From the NCBI GenBank assembly GCA_945900785.1, contig CAMDJM010000053.1:1-33034 (forward strand): a stretch of 33,034 nucleotides of DNA. Reading direction: 5' to 3'. Made by a program: the position numbers and the translations under genes. The stretch is from Akkermansia muciniphila. GTDB lineage: Bacteria; Verrucomicrobiota; Verrucomicrobiia; Verrucomicrobiales; V1-33. Shown here piece after piece: positions 8,708 through 16,089 of the stretch. The notes under the pieces are model-generated. The model worked only from the letters and a program-made list of their open reading frames with translations, had not been told where the DNA came from and searched no databases. How positions within the stretch are numbered: position 1 is the first letter of the stretch; each line of letters begins with the position of its first letter.

Positions 8708-8711
8708 ATGA
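8445..8711 (+). CDS. Hypothetical protein or gene fragment
   Basis: An 88-codon frame from the ATG at 8445. The same frame is open back to a stop at 8373-8375; the upstream codons read like a hydrophobic helix (YLLFILLLGAYRV), but no ATG is there. The translated part is rich in W, Y, D and P (DYFVTDYDKPKTWRWMQD, then VPNGWFGQWYSAF), which looks more like real protein than shadow translation, yet I recognise no family. It overlaps the start of the DUF433 gene by 4 bp. It may be the 3' end of a membrane protein gene whose 5' end was lost. Confidence 0.3.
   Translation: MLDYFVTDYDKPKTWRWMQDARLPQQQSIRGPHGLSAARIKVPNGWFGQWYSAFPAEDDSPNMACAGPLVSRLKTGVESVFVGDTNQT
8607..8634. repeat. Dispersed repeat, copy 2
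   Basis: Near-copy of 7389-7417 in the same orientation, sharing CCCGCG, AGGACGACAG, CCC and a closing ATGG, with three mismatches and one missing base. Confidence 0.65.
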
Positions 8712-8974
8712 CACTTATCGCCAACGGCAATGCCACGTTGCTCGACCGGATCACGATTGATCCCTCCATCTGCCATGGCAAGCCGACCATCCGTCGCTTG
8801 CGCTATCCGGTAGATTCCATCCTGGAGTATCTGGCAGGTGGTGACAGCTTTGAAGAGGTGCTGGCGGAGTTCCCTGACCTGGAGCGGGAAGACTTGCAGG
8901 CGTGCATTCAGTTTGCGGCGCAGTCGTTGAAGCTGCGCGGCCCGTATCCGCAGTGGCATGAAATTCCTCATTGA
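8708..8974 (+). CDS. DUF433 family antitoxin
   Basis: An 88-residue protein of the DUF433 type: DRITIDPSICHGKPTIRRLR is the family's entry motif (usually with GTR where RLR stands), followed by YPVDSILEYLAGGDSFEEVL, EFPDLEREDLQACIQFAA and a short tail. DUF433 proteins are winged-helix-like antitoxins paired with DUF5615 PIN-like toxins. The next gene starts 17 bp before this stop, the same overlap length as in the upstream pair. The gene appears complete. Confidence 0.85.
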   Translation: MTLIANGNATLLDRITIDPSICHGKPTIRRLRYPVDSILEYLAGGDSFEEVLAEFPDLEREDLQACIQFAAQSLKLRGPYPQWHEIPH

Positions 8975-9104
8975 TGCCCACCTGCCACTAGGCATGCGGG
9001 TTGTCCTTCGCGCCGCCGGGCATGATGCGATCCAACCTTGGATTTGCCGGATCGGAATGCGTCGCGGGACGGCCTCCTGAATGAGGTGGCGATGAAAGAA
9101 TTTT
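8958..9104 (+). pseudogene. DUF5615 PIN-like toxin, frameshifted and truncated
   Basis: The reading starts MKFLIDAHLP and continues to AAGHDAIQP, the N-terminal signature of DUF5615 (Mut7-C/PIN-like) toxins. Directly after, family-like sequence moves to another frame at about 9038: LDLPDRNASRDGLLNEVAMKE. The original frame stops at 9078-9080 after 40 codons. A one-base loss near 9035-9040 explains the shift. The homology ends near 9100, where sequence resembling the 3' end of prfC begins. The catalytic C-terminal half expected in this family (the VVTKD region) is absent. Toxin function is therefore lost, while the antitoxin remains. Confidence 0.8.
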
Positions 9105-9136
9105 ACGGACCAGGTTTCGGCGAAGCGGATGACCGA
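9091..9136 (-). repeat. Fragment resembling the 3' end of prfC
   Basis: Positions 9108-9136 match 9807-9835, inside the 3' end of prfC, at 28 of 29 bases in the same orientation, with weaker similarity back to about 9091. Read on the minus strand in the prfC frame it gives VIRFAETWSVKFF against VILFAETWSLKFF in RF3. It abuts the point where the DUF5615 homology stops. Confidence 0.65.
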
Positions 9137-9274
9137 CGTTGCTCTCTACTGCTTCCTTGAAAGTGTCACTAGGAATCGGGCGTGGCAGGCTTCCCTGCAC
9201 GGTCACTGAAAGGCAACAGTGGATCGGACTTGGATGTTGCGCGGAGTTCCTATTTGCTGTAGTCGCTCAAAGTG

Positions 9275-9733
9275 ATGAATTGTAAATCCAAGTTCTTTCC
9301 ATTTTTTTGGCTGGCTATCCTTTCTTTGGTGCTTCTCCCTGGAGTTCGACCTTTGGCGGCAGGAGAGGTGGTCCTCCACCAGGGTGAAGAAAGGGGAATG
9401 ACTGTGGGGGGAGGAAATCCCATTAGACGCTTCCAGGAGGTTTTTTATATCGATGAACAATTACTGGCCAAACAAAAGGAGATTGACCTCAGAGAGGCCG
9501 ATCCTCCGATTTCGATGGCGGAGGCTGGGACTTTGGTAGCCCGCCGGCTTGAATTGGGAAAAATTGTTACGTGGAAGGCGGAACTGATTAACCATCAGGC
9601 CAGGACGACCACCAATTTATCGAAAGGGGTATTCTTCAACGTCCTGACTTTGCAATCAGCTCAAGGGAAAAATAATTATGTCGTTCTCATGGATGGAACT
9701 ATCATTTTGCCACGGAAAAAGTTCTTTGATTGA
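9275..9733 (+). CDS. Hypothetical secreted protein
   Basis: A 152-residue protein starting at the ATG at 9275 (a GTG directly before it is an alternative). The N-terminus is a signal peptide: lysines at 4 and 6, hydrophobic FFWLAILSLVLLPGV, then small residues at PLAAG. The mature part is charged and has no recognised domain; it contains READPPISMAEAGTLVARRL and ends VVLMDGTIILPRKKFFD. Base composition is more AT-rich than its neighbours, and it lies at the edge of the decayed toxin-antitoxin patch, so recent acquisition is possible. It converges on prfC with no gap between the stop codons. Confidence 0.6.
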   Translation: MNCKSKFFPFFWLAILSLVLLPGVRPLAAGEVVLHQGEERGMTVGGGNPIRRFQEVFYIDEQLLAKQKEIDLREADPPISMAEAGTLVARRLELGKIVTWKAELINHQARTTTNLSKGVFFNVLTLQSAQGKNNYVVLMDGTIILPRKKFFD

Positions 9734-11338
9734 TTAGAATTTCTCCAGCGGGAAGGGCAACTCCGACAACTCCACGCCTTCGTTGCGGTCGGTGAAGAAT
9801 TTGAGGGACCAGGTTTCGGCGAAGAGGATGACCGGGCGGTCGTCGCCATCGTGGGCGATGGCGGTGCCGGTGGGCATGTTGAGGTCGTCGTGCCATTTGG
9901 TGCCGTCGGTGCGGCGGACCCAGCGGACGTGGCTGTAGGGGCTGGGGTCGAGGCGGGACTCGGCGTTGTATTCGCTTTGCAGGCGGTATTGGACGACTTC
10001 GAACTGGAGGGGGCCGACGGCACCGAGGAGGGGGACGCGCTGGGTGGAGCCGGGGGTGAGGAATTGCTGAATGACGCCTTCCTGGAGGAGTTGGGTGAGG
10101 CCTTCGCGGAAGCGTTTGAACTGAGCGGAGTTCGGGGATTGCAGGTAGGCGAAGACTTCGGGCGGGAAGCGCGGGATTTCATCGAAGACGATGCTGGCTT
10201 TGGCGGAGAGGGTGTCGCCGATGCCGAAGTCGTGGTTGCCGACAATGCCGATAACATCGCCGGCGAAGGCTTCGTCGAGGGTTTCGCGCTCCTGGGCGAA
10301 GACGCGCTGGGAGTTGGAGAGGCGGACGTTTTTGCCCGTGCGGGAGTTGATGACCTGCATGTCGCGCTCGAATTTTCCTGACACGATGCGGACGAAGTAA
10401 ATCCGGTCGCGGTGGCGGGGGTCCATGTTGGCCTGGATCTTGAAGATGAAGCCGGAGAAGCCTTTGTCCTCGGGTTTGACTTCAATGGAGCCGTTCGCTT
10501 CGCGCGGGCCGGGGGGCGGGGCGAGTTCGAGGAAGGCATCGAGCATGAGCTGGACGCCGAAGTTGTTGGCGGCGCTGCCGAAAAAGACGGGCGTCAGCGA
10601 TCCGGCGAGGATGGCGTGGTGATCGAATTCGTGACCGGCTCCGGCGAGCATTTCGAGTTCCATGGTGGCCTGGGCTAGGGCGTCAGGCTCGACCTTGGCG
10701 ATGACGGCGGGGTCGGTCAGGCCGCTGACCAGTTCCGGCGCGCGGTAGGCACCGTGGGCGGTGCGCTCGAAGGTGTGGAGTTCGTTTTTCCGCCGGTCGA
10801 AAACGCCGCGGAAGAAGCTGCCCTGACCGAGCGGCCAGTTGATGGCGCAGGCTCCGATCCCGAGAACGCTCTCCAGCTCGTCCAACAATTCCATGGGCTC
10901 GCGGGCGGGGCGGTCCATCTTGTTCATGAAGGTGAAGATCGGCACGCCCCGGCGGCGGCAGACTTCGAAGAGCTTGCGGGTCTGGGCTTCGATTCCCTTG
11001 CCGGCGTCGATGACCATGATGGCGGCATCCACGGCGGTGAGGACGCGATAGGTGTCTTCAGAAAAGTCCTTGTGTCCGGGGGTGTCGAGCAGGTTCACCA
11101 CGCAGCCGCCGTATTCAAATTGCAGCACCGTGGAGCTGACGGAAATGCCGCGCTGGCGCTCGAGTTCCATCCAGTCGGAGGTGGTGGCGCGTTGGTTTTT
11201 GCGGGCGGTGACGCTGCCGGCGAGCTGCACGGCCCCGCCGTAGAGGAGGAGTTTTTCCGTGAGGGTGGTCTTCCCGGCATCCGGGTGGGAGATGATGGCA
11301 AAGGTGCGGCGGCGGGCAATTTCTTCAGCGGGAGTCAT
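9734..11338 (-). CDS. prfC: Peptide chain release factor 3
   Basis: RF3 is a translational GTPase that recycles RF1/RF2 from the ribosome. The 534 residues compare with about 529 in the family. GTPase motifs are SHPDAGKTT (17-25), RGISVSS (64-70), DTPGH (85-89) and NKMD (139-142). The C-terminal part has the RF3-specific blocks FSGFIFKIQANMDPRHRDR, GDVIGIVGNHDFGIGDTL and LLGAVGPLQFEVVQYRL, and ends near VILFAETWSLKFF. The frame stays open 76 codons upstream, but AAGGAG sits 7 nt before the ATG at 11338, which fixes the start. A short near-copy of its 3' end lies about 700 bp away at 9091-9136. Confidence 0.96.
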   Translation of the reverse strand: MTPAEEIARRRTFAIISHPDAGKTTLTEKLLLYGGAVQLAGSVTARKNQRATTSDWMELERQRGISVSSTVLQFEYGGCVVNLLDTPGHKDFSEDTYRVLTAVDAAIMVIDAGKGIEAQTRKLFEVCRRRGVPIFTFMNKMDRPAREPMELLDELESVLGIGACAINWPLGQGSFFRGVFDRRKNELHTFERTAHGAYRAPELVSGLTDPAVIAKVEPDALAQATMELEMLAGAGHEFDHHAILAGSLTPVFFGSAANNFGVQLMLDAFLELAPPPGPREANGSIEVKPEDKGFSGFIFKIQANMDPRHRDRIYFVRIVSGKFERDMQVINSRTGKNVRLSNSQRVFAQERETLDEAFAGDVIGIVGNHDFGIGDTLSAKASIVFDEIPRFPPEVFAYLQSPNSAQFKRFREGLTQLLQEGVIQQFLTPGSTQRVPLLGAVGPLQFEVVQYRLQSEYNAESRLDPSPYSHVRWVRRTDGTKWHDDLNMPTGTAIAHDGDDRPVILFAETWSLKFFTDRNEGVELSELPFPLEKF

Positions 11339-11527
11339 GGGCGGGCTCCTTAAAAGCAGGGATGGCCGCGTGGGGCAATGGGGGAATAGGGCAGGGGATG
11401 GGGTGGCGTGTTGCAGGACTCCGCGAGAGAAGACAAAAAGATAGGAGGTGAGGGCGGGTTGCGGGGGCGCGCTGGCGGAAAACTTTTCCCTCGCGCTCTC
11501 TCCGCCCTCAGGGTAACGCGGCAGCGT

Positions 11528-12076
11528 ATGCCCCGTAATATCGTTTATTTTGATTTGGAAACCCAACGCTCTGCCGGTGATGTCGGCGGCTGGGACAAGA
11601 AGGACCGCATGGGCATGTCGATCGGAGTGACCTACAGCACGGCTGCGGGAGCCTACCGGATTTATGGCGAATCCGATGCCTCGGAACTCATCGATGAATT
11701 AAACGCGGCGGACCTGGTGATCGGCTTCAATCATGTGGGATTCGATTACGCGGTGCTCCAGGCTTATAGCATGTGGAACATTGAGGAGCAGGTCACCAGC
11801 TTGGATCTCCTGCTCGATTTGGAGGTGAAACTCGGGCATCGGATCAAGCTCGACGATATCGCAACGGCCTCGCTGGGCACAGGGAAAACGGCGGATGGTC
11901 TGGACGCGATCCGGTGGTGGCGGGAGGGGAAAATCCTGCAAATTGCGGAGTATTGCTGCTTTGATGTGAAGGTGACCAAAATGGTCCACGAGTATGGGGC
12001 GAAGCATGGTCACGTGCGATACAAGGACCGTTTTGGCCAGGAGCGCAGTGTGGAAGTGAATTGGAGCCTGGATTGA
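11528..12076 (+). CDS. Predicted DEDD-type 3'-5' exonuclease (RNase H-like)
   Basis: A 182-residue protein. It opens with NIVYFDLETQRSAGDVGGW, where D and E of FDLETQ are the first two metal ligands of a DEDD exonuclease. LVIGFNHVGFDYAVL gives the second conserved aspartate, and EYCCFDVKVTKMVHEYG gives the last one with the pattern Y..D. This matches the YprB-like/RNase_H_2 group of predicted exonucleases, often found fused to or beside helicases. Here it stands alone. The frame is open 40 codons upstream but the ATG at 11528 starts the recognisable fold. Nucleic-acid substrate unknown. Confidence 0.8.
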   Translation: MPRNIVYFDLETQRSAGDVGGWDKKDRMGMSIGVTYSTAAGAYRIYGESDASELIDELNAADLVIGFNHVGFDYAVLQAYSMWNIEEQVTSLDLLLDLEVKLGHRIKLDDIATASLGTGKTADGLDAIRWWREGKILQIAEYCCFDVKVTKMVHEYGAKHGHVRYKDRFGQERSVEVNWSLD

Positions 12077-12128
12077 GGCGTTGGGGCAGGGGAGACGGGA
12101 TGCGCGATGCTGGGACTGGCTGAAGCCC

Positions 12129-12166
12129 AATAACTAATAACTTATAACTGACAACCAATAACCAAT
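12129..12166. repeat. Period-7 tandem repeat, consensus AATAACT
   Basis: Five consecutive heptamers plus a partial sixth lie between the converging exonuclease and EamA genes. The first two are identical; the others differ from the consensus by one to three bases. The AT-rich composition contrasts with the GC-rich surroundings. Confidence 0.7.
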
Positions 12167-12179
12167 CTCCCCGCCCTGA

Positions 12180-13091
12180 TCATGCCAAATACAGGACGGC
12201 GATCCCGGCGACGGCGAGGACGGTGCCGGCCACCTGGCGGAAGCCTGGCTGATCTTTCTCGATCCACCGGGCCAGGGGAATCACCCACAGCGTGCTGGTG
12301 GCAGCTACGGCCACTACTACAGCAGAGGGCAGTTCGAGGCGGGCCCATTGATAGCAGGATACGCCGGCCACCGGGCCGAACAGGGCGGCTCCGGTCAGCC
12401 AAAAGCCGGCATGTTTGCCCCCGGGTGTTTTGGCAGGAGGGGCTCCGGCGGCGGGCTGTGGCCGGATAAACCGGGCCCAAAGGATCCAGACGGTTACGGA
12501 GACCAGCACGCCGGCGAGACTGCGTTGAAAGGCCTGGCTGATGCCGTGAACGACCACGTGCTGCTGCTCCGCCAGCCGGTTGGCCCAACCTGTCAGGGTG
12601 GTCCCGAATCCCTGACCCAGGCCTGCCAGGGCGGCCCAGGCCAGTCCGCTCCAGGGCAGGCGGCGCGGCCCGGCGGCCGGCCACAGGGCCATGGCCAGCC
12701 CGGCCAGCACCAGGCCGACGCCACCCCATTGCGTGGCGGCCAGATGCTGGCCCAGCACGACCTGATCCCCCCAGGCCGCACACAGGGTGCCCAGACTGAA
12801 ATTGATCAAAATGGTCAGGCGGGATCCCAGCTTTGGATAGGCGAGGAAAAGCCCCACATCGCCTATGCCAAATCCTACCGCGCCACTCAAAAACAACGCA
12901 GGAAACACTGCGCTGAACCAACTGGGTTGACCCCGGGAGGTATCCACGATCAGGGTGACCAGACCCAACACCACGCAGGCGAGAGCGAGGCGCAGGGCAT
13001 TCGCCCGCAATGGACCATACAGTTTGGCCGCACGCTGGCCAAACACCGCGCTGAAGCTGAAGAGCAAGGCGGTGAGAAGCGCAGGAAGCAT
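12180..13091 (-). CDS. EamA/DMT family transporter
   Basis: A 303-residue inner-membrane protein with ten hydrophobic segments arranged as two five-helix EamA repeats, separated near residues 140-150 by a short basic loop (AAGPRRLPWS). The first repeat shows RANALRLALACVVLG and SGAVGFGIGDVGLFLAYPKL; the second shows GPVAGVSCYQWARLELPSAV and ATSTLWVIPLARWI, both typical of drug/metabolite transporters. A proline-rich loop (about 215-230) splits the second half. Substrate unknown. It is followed downstream by the heptamer repeat and lies between converging and same-strand genes. Confidence 0.88.
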   Translation of the reverse strand: MLPALLTALLFSFSAVFGQRAAKLYGPLRANALRLALACVVLGLVTLIVDTSRGQPSWFSAVFPALFLSGAVGFGIGDVGLFLAYPKLGSRLTILINFSLGTLCAAWGDQVVLGQHLAATQWGGVGLVLAGLAMALWPAAGPRRLPWSGLAWAALAGLGQGFGTTLTGWANRLAEQQHVVVHGISQAFQRSLAGVLVSVTVWILWARFIRPQPAAGAPPAKTPGGKHAGFWLTGAALFGPVAGVSCYQWARLELPSAVVVAVAATSTLWVIPLARWIEKDQPGFRQVAGTVLAVAGIAVLYLA

Positions 13092-13122
13092 CGGGAGTCA
13101 GGATGGGGCGGGTGCTGGCAGG

Positions 13123-14583
13123 CTACTTGGATAGGGGCACCGGCACGGTCTCCCGGGTGAGCCGGTTTTCGAACTCCGCCACCGCCGCTGCGATGCCTTT
13201 CACCCGCAGCAGGAGGGAGCCCACCCGGAACTCATCGCCCGGCACCGCCCCCCATTCCTGGGCAGATCCCACCACGCGCAGCAGCGCGGTGCTGTCATTG
13301 GATAATACGGGCACCTCCGGCTCGGCGCGGAATACTTCCCCGGTCGCCACGCGGCGGAAAGACATTTCCGAGGCATTCCTCAGCATGGACTCTGTAGCAT
13401 CCGTGTAAAGCCTGCGGCGGCGCAGTTTTTCGATCACACAGCCGGTGCCGGGAATCTCTTCGCCGACCCGCAGGCTCACGGTTTTCGGGGTCTCCCCGGT
13501 CACGAGGATCTCTGCTGATTCATGGCCCACCGTGACATCCTTCAGGACGACTGGCCACACCTGCGGTTCCCAGCCTATCATTTTTAATACGCCAGGCAGG
13601 TCGGCCATCCGGTCGCAATTCACTCTGGTAAAGCGGGCTCCGGCCAGCCGCTGCACGCTGCGTCCGGTCAGTGACACCGGGGCAGTTTGGGCTTCTGCGG
13701 CGTCCACGCCGAGGGCTTCGGATTTTGGTTCCGGTGCCAGTTCCCCTATCGGAGCTGGAGGGGCCTCTGCCAGGGCTTCCCCGTCTTCCCCAGCCGGATG
13801 GCGCTTGATGACATCAGTCAGAAAATCCGCCACCTGGCCCTGTCCTGCCGCCTGGGCCTGGGTGGCGGCGGCTGTCAGCCAGTTCACTTGATCCGGTCCC
13901 GCCGGCATCCGGTGGGTCAGCAACTGCACGGCAGGCAGGTGTCCGGCCCGGGCGGAGTCGATCAGATAATTTTTCCAGTCCAGCACCAATCCTGGGGAAC
14001 CTTTTCCTAAATTCAGCAAAGCGTCCATGACGCCGGTATGTCCCGCGCCACAGGCCAGGCGCAGCACGGGTTCCCATGGTTCAGTGGATCGCGCCGCCAG
14101 CCATTCCACCACCCCGGCATGGCCCTGCGTGGCTGCCATCGCGAGCGGCGTGCCTCCGTTGGAATCAGCCTGGGTCACCAGTGCTCCGCCTGCGGCCAAC
14201 GCCTGCACGGAACGCAAATCCCCTGCCGCCGCCGCTGCTGACAGAGCGGACTTCCCGGACAAATTCAAACGGCCTGCTGACGCTCCAGCCTTCAGCAGGC
14301 GTTCCACGAGGTGATTCCATCCGGCTCCAGCCGCCGCCATCAGGGCAGTCTCGCCTCCTGGCCCTACCGCATCCACCTGCATGCCTGCGGCCAAAAATCC
14401 ATTCACCACCGCCTCACGTCCTTCCCGGGCGGCTTTCAGAAAATCCCCAATGGAAAAACGGAACCCGGCTTCCAACACCGTCTCCCGCGCCTGCTCTGCC
14501 TCATCCCGGCACGCCACTCCTGCCCCGAGGCAAATCATTGCCGGGAGCGCTCGCCATGCTGACCGAATCCAACGCCATTTCAT
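13123..14583 (-). CDS. Ankyrin-repeat exported protein, possibly a lipoprotein
   Basis: A 486-residue protein from the ATG at 14583; TTG at 14619 and ATG at 14595 are in-frame alternatives. The N-terminus is a basic, hydrophobic signal ending GAGVAC near residue 25, which could be a weak lipobox (glycine at -3 is unusual). Ankyrin-type repeats run from about 40 to 250: GETALMAAAGAGWNHLVERL, GKSALSAAAAAGDLRSVQAL and GGTPLAMAATQGHAGVVEWL are clear. A linker rich in alanine, proline and glutamate follows, then a C-terminal part of about 170 residues with short beta-strand-like blocks (VNCDRMADLPGVLKMIGW, RRRRLYTDATESML) that I do not recognise. It probably mediates protein contacts in the periplasm. 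Confidence 0.8.
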   Translation of the reverse strand: MKWRWIRSAWRALPAMICLGAGVACRDEAEQARETVLEAGFRFSIGDFLKAAREGREAVVNGFLAAGMQVDAVGPGGETALMAAAGAGWNHLVERLLKAGASAGRLNLSGKSALSAAAAAGDLRSVQALAAGGALVTQADSNGGTPLAMAATQGHAGVVEWLAARSTEPWEPVLRLACGAGHTGVMDALLNLGKGSPGLVLDWKNYLIDSARAGHLPAVQLLTHRMPAGPDQVNWLTAAATQAQAAGQGQVADFLTDVIKRHPAGEDGEALAEAPPAPIGELAPEPKSEALGVDAAEAQTAPVSLTGRSVQRLAGARFTRVNCDRMADLPGVLKMIGWEPQVWPVVLKDVTVGHESAEILVTGETPKTVSLRVGEEIPGTGCVIEKLRRRRLYTDATESMLRNASEMSFRRVATGEVFRAEPEVPVLSNDSTALLRVVGSAQEWGAVPGDEFRVGSLLLRVKGIAAAVAEFENRLTRETVPVPLSK

Positions 14584-14716
14584 TTTGCTCCACATCACCC
14601 GAATCTGCTCTGGAATCAACGATTATTACGGAAAACTTGATTATGTCGAACCTTCATGGTGCCTTGGCCACGCAGCGTTCCGCAGCACAGCCTGCCGCCC
14701 TTGCTGAAAAAGGAGA

Positions 14717-14747
14717 ATAAAAAAACCGCCCGGAGATTGATCTCCGG
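14717..14747 (-). terminator. Rho-independent terminator downstream of the LysM gene
   Basis: CCGGAGAT (14730-14737) and ATCTCCGG (14740-14747) form a perfect 8-bp stem with a 2-nt loop. Read on the minus strand it is followed by GCGG and a run of seven T, the layout of an intrinsic terminator 74 bp after the LysM stop codon. Confidence 0.8.
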
Positions 14748-14820
14748 ACGTTCAACCATGGAAACGCCGCAAGCCGAACGGCATTTTACTCTAACACGAA
14801 ACAAAGGGTCAGGGGCCGGA

Positions 14821-16008
14821 TCAGTCGCGGCGCGGAGCAGGAGGCCAGGGGACAAAGAGGAAATCACCCGGCGTCAAGCGGTCCCAGGGACTTTTTTTAT
14901 TCATCTGGCTGAGCTTTCTGGGGGAGGTGTTGAATTCACTGGCGATGCTTTCCATGGTATCACTCGGGGTGATGCGGTAGGCAATGCCGCTGGAACTGTC
15001 GGTTGCCTCGTCCTCGTCCTCGTCGGTCAAGGCCTCAGGCGATGCCGTTGGGGTGTCTTCCCCATTGGATTCCACGGGCTGGTAGGAGGTGATGCGGGCA
15101 GGAGCGGCATCCTCCAGAATCCCGGTGGTGTCCTGGCGGGAAGCGACCTGAACGACGGGCACGTTCAGTTTCTGACTGACGCTCAGCTTGTTGGGATCCA
15201 CGTGGCGGTTGGCGTTGGTCAGGGTAGCCACGGACACCTTGTTTTGGCGGGCGATGGAGGAGAAGGTTTCGCCGCGCTTCACGACATGATAATAAGTGCC
15301 CTGAGTGGCGGGAGGATTGACCCGTGGGGCGGGGCGGCGCGGCGCGGGGGCAGGCTCTTCCTGACGGTGGCGGCGGGCCGGGGGCGTGAGGTCGACAGTA
15401 TGCTCCTCCTCGTGATCCCGGTAGTGTTGCCGGGTTTCACGGGACGGCGCTGGCTTGGCGAGGGGAAGAATCAACTTTTGGCCTTCATGGAGGTCTCTGC
15501 TCTCCAAGGCGTTCATGTCCGCCAATTCCCCAACCGAAACGCCACTGCGGCGGGCCAGGGAGGTCAGGGTTTCACCGGATTTCACCTGGTAGGTGGTGAT
15601 TGCGGCAGGGCGATTCACCGGTTCATCGGCTACCGGCTGGTCCCTGCGGATGGAGCGGACCGCTTTGGACGCCAAGGCCGGCCTGATCGTTTTGCCGGGC
15701 ACTGCGGCTCCTTTGCTCTGGGCCGCTTTTGCAGGGGGCTTGGCCTTGCCTGCTTTGGCGGAAGCCACCCTTGGAGCGGTTGCGCCGGGCAGATTCAGGA
15801 CCTGTCCCTTGGTGATCACCCCGGGTTTGACCCTTGGATTGGCCTTTTGCAGGGTGCCGACGGAAATTTTGTAGGTCCGGGCAATGGACGTAAAAGTGTC
15901 GCCACTGCGCACGGTGTGGGCGGCACCCATCGCGTGGGGCATGGCTATGGCAGCCAGCAGCAGGGCGATAGCGAGGCCCGGGGATCTCCAGAGTTGCGGA
16001 TATTTCAT
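14821..16008 (-). CDS. LysM peptidoglycan-binding protein (four LysM domains)
   Basis: A 395-residue exported protein with a signal peptide (hydrophobic LAIALLLAAIAMPHAMGA). LysM domains lie near residues 31-74 (HTVRSGDTFTSIARTYKISV), 139-182 (YQVKSGETLTSLARRSGVSV), 240-285 (HVVKRGETFSSIARQNKVSV) and 344-388 (YRITPSDTMESIASEFNTSP). The linkers are rich in lysine, alanine, proline and arginine, except an acidic stretch (DEDEDE, about 329-334) before the last domain. No catalytic domain is present, so it is likely a peptidoglycan-binding scaffold in the periplasm. It is divergent from a peptidoglycan amidase gene 81 bp away, and the two may share regulation. Confidence 0.9.
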   Translation of the reverse strand: MKYPQLWRSPGLAIALLLAAIAMPHAMGAAHTVRSGDTFTSIARTYKISVGTLQKANPRVKPGVITKGQVLNLPGATAPRVASAKAGKAKPPAKAAQSKGAAVPGKTIRPALASKAVRSIRRDQPVADEPVNRPAAITTYQVKSGETLTSLARRSGVSVGELADMNALESRDLHEGQKLILPLAKPAPSRETRQHYRDHEEEHTVDLTPPARRHRQEEPAPAPRRPAPRVNPPATQGTYYHVVKRGETFSSIARQNKVSVATLTNANRHVDPNKLSVSQKLNVPVVQVASRQDTTGILEDAAPARITSYQPVESNGEDTPTASPEALTDEDEDEATDSSSGIAYRITPSDTMESIASEFNTSPRKLSQMNKKSPWDRLTPGDFLFVPWPPAPRRD

Positions 16009-16089
16009 GCGGATGTATATTTAAGTTGCTTTGGTGAATATTTCAATAAGATTACTTCAATTTCTTGAATTTTTTTTAAATCACATTCA
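16009..16089. promoter_or_regulatory. AT-rich divergent promoter region between LysM and amidase genes
   Basis: The 81 bp between the divergent starts are markedly AT-rich. On the minus strand TTGAAA (16046-16041) stands 17 bp from TAAATA (16023-16018), a possible sigma-70-like pair, although only about 10 bp then remain before the ATG. No clear pair is seen for the amidase side. Confidence 0.35.

Noticed and set aside
9851..10381. Plus-strand open frame opposite prfC
   Set aside because: Shadow of prfC, with alanine/glycine/glutamate-rich translation and no domain.
12348..13160. Plus-strand open frame of 270 codons
   Set aside because: Antisense to the EamA transporter; no hydrophobic or domain pattern of its own.
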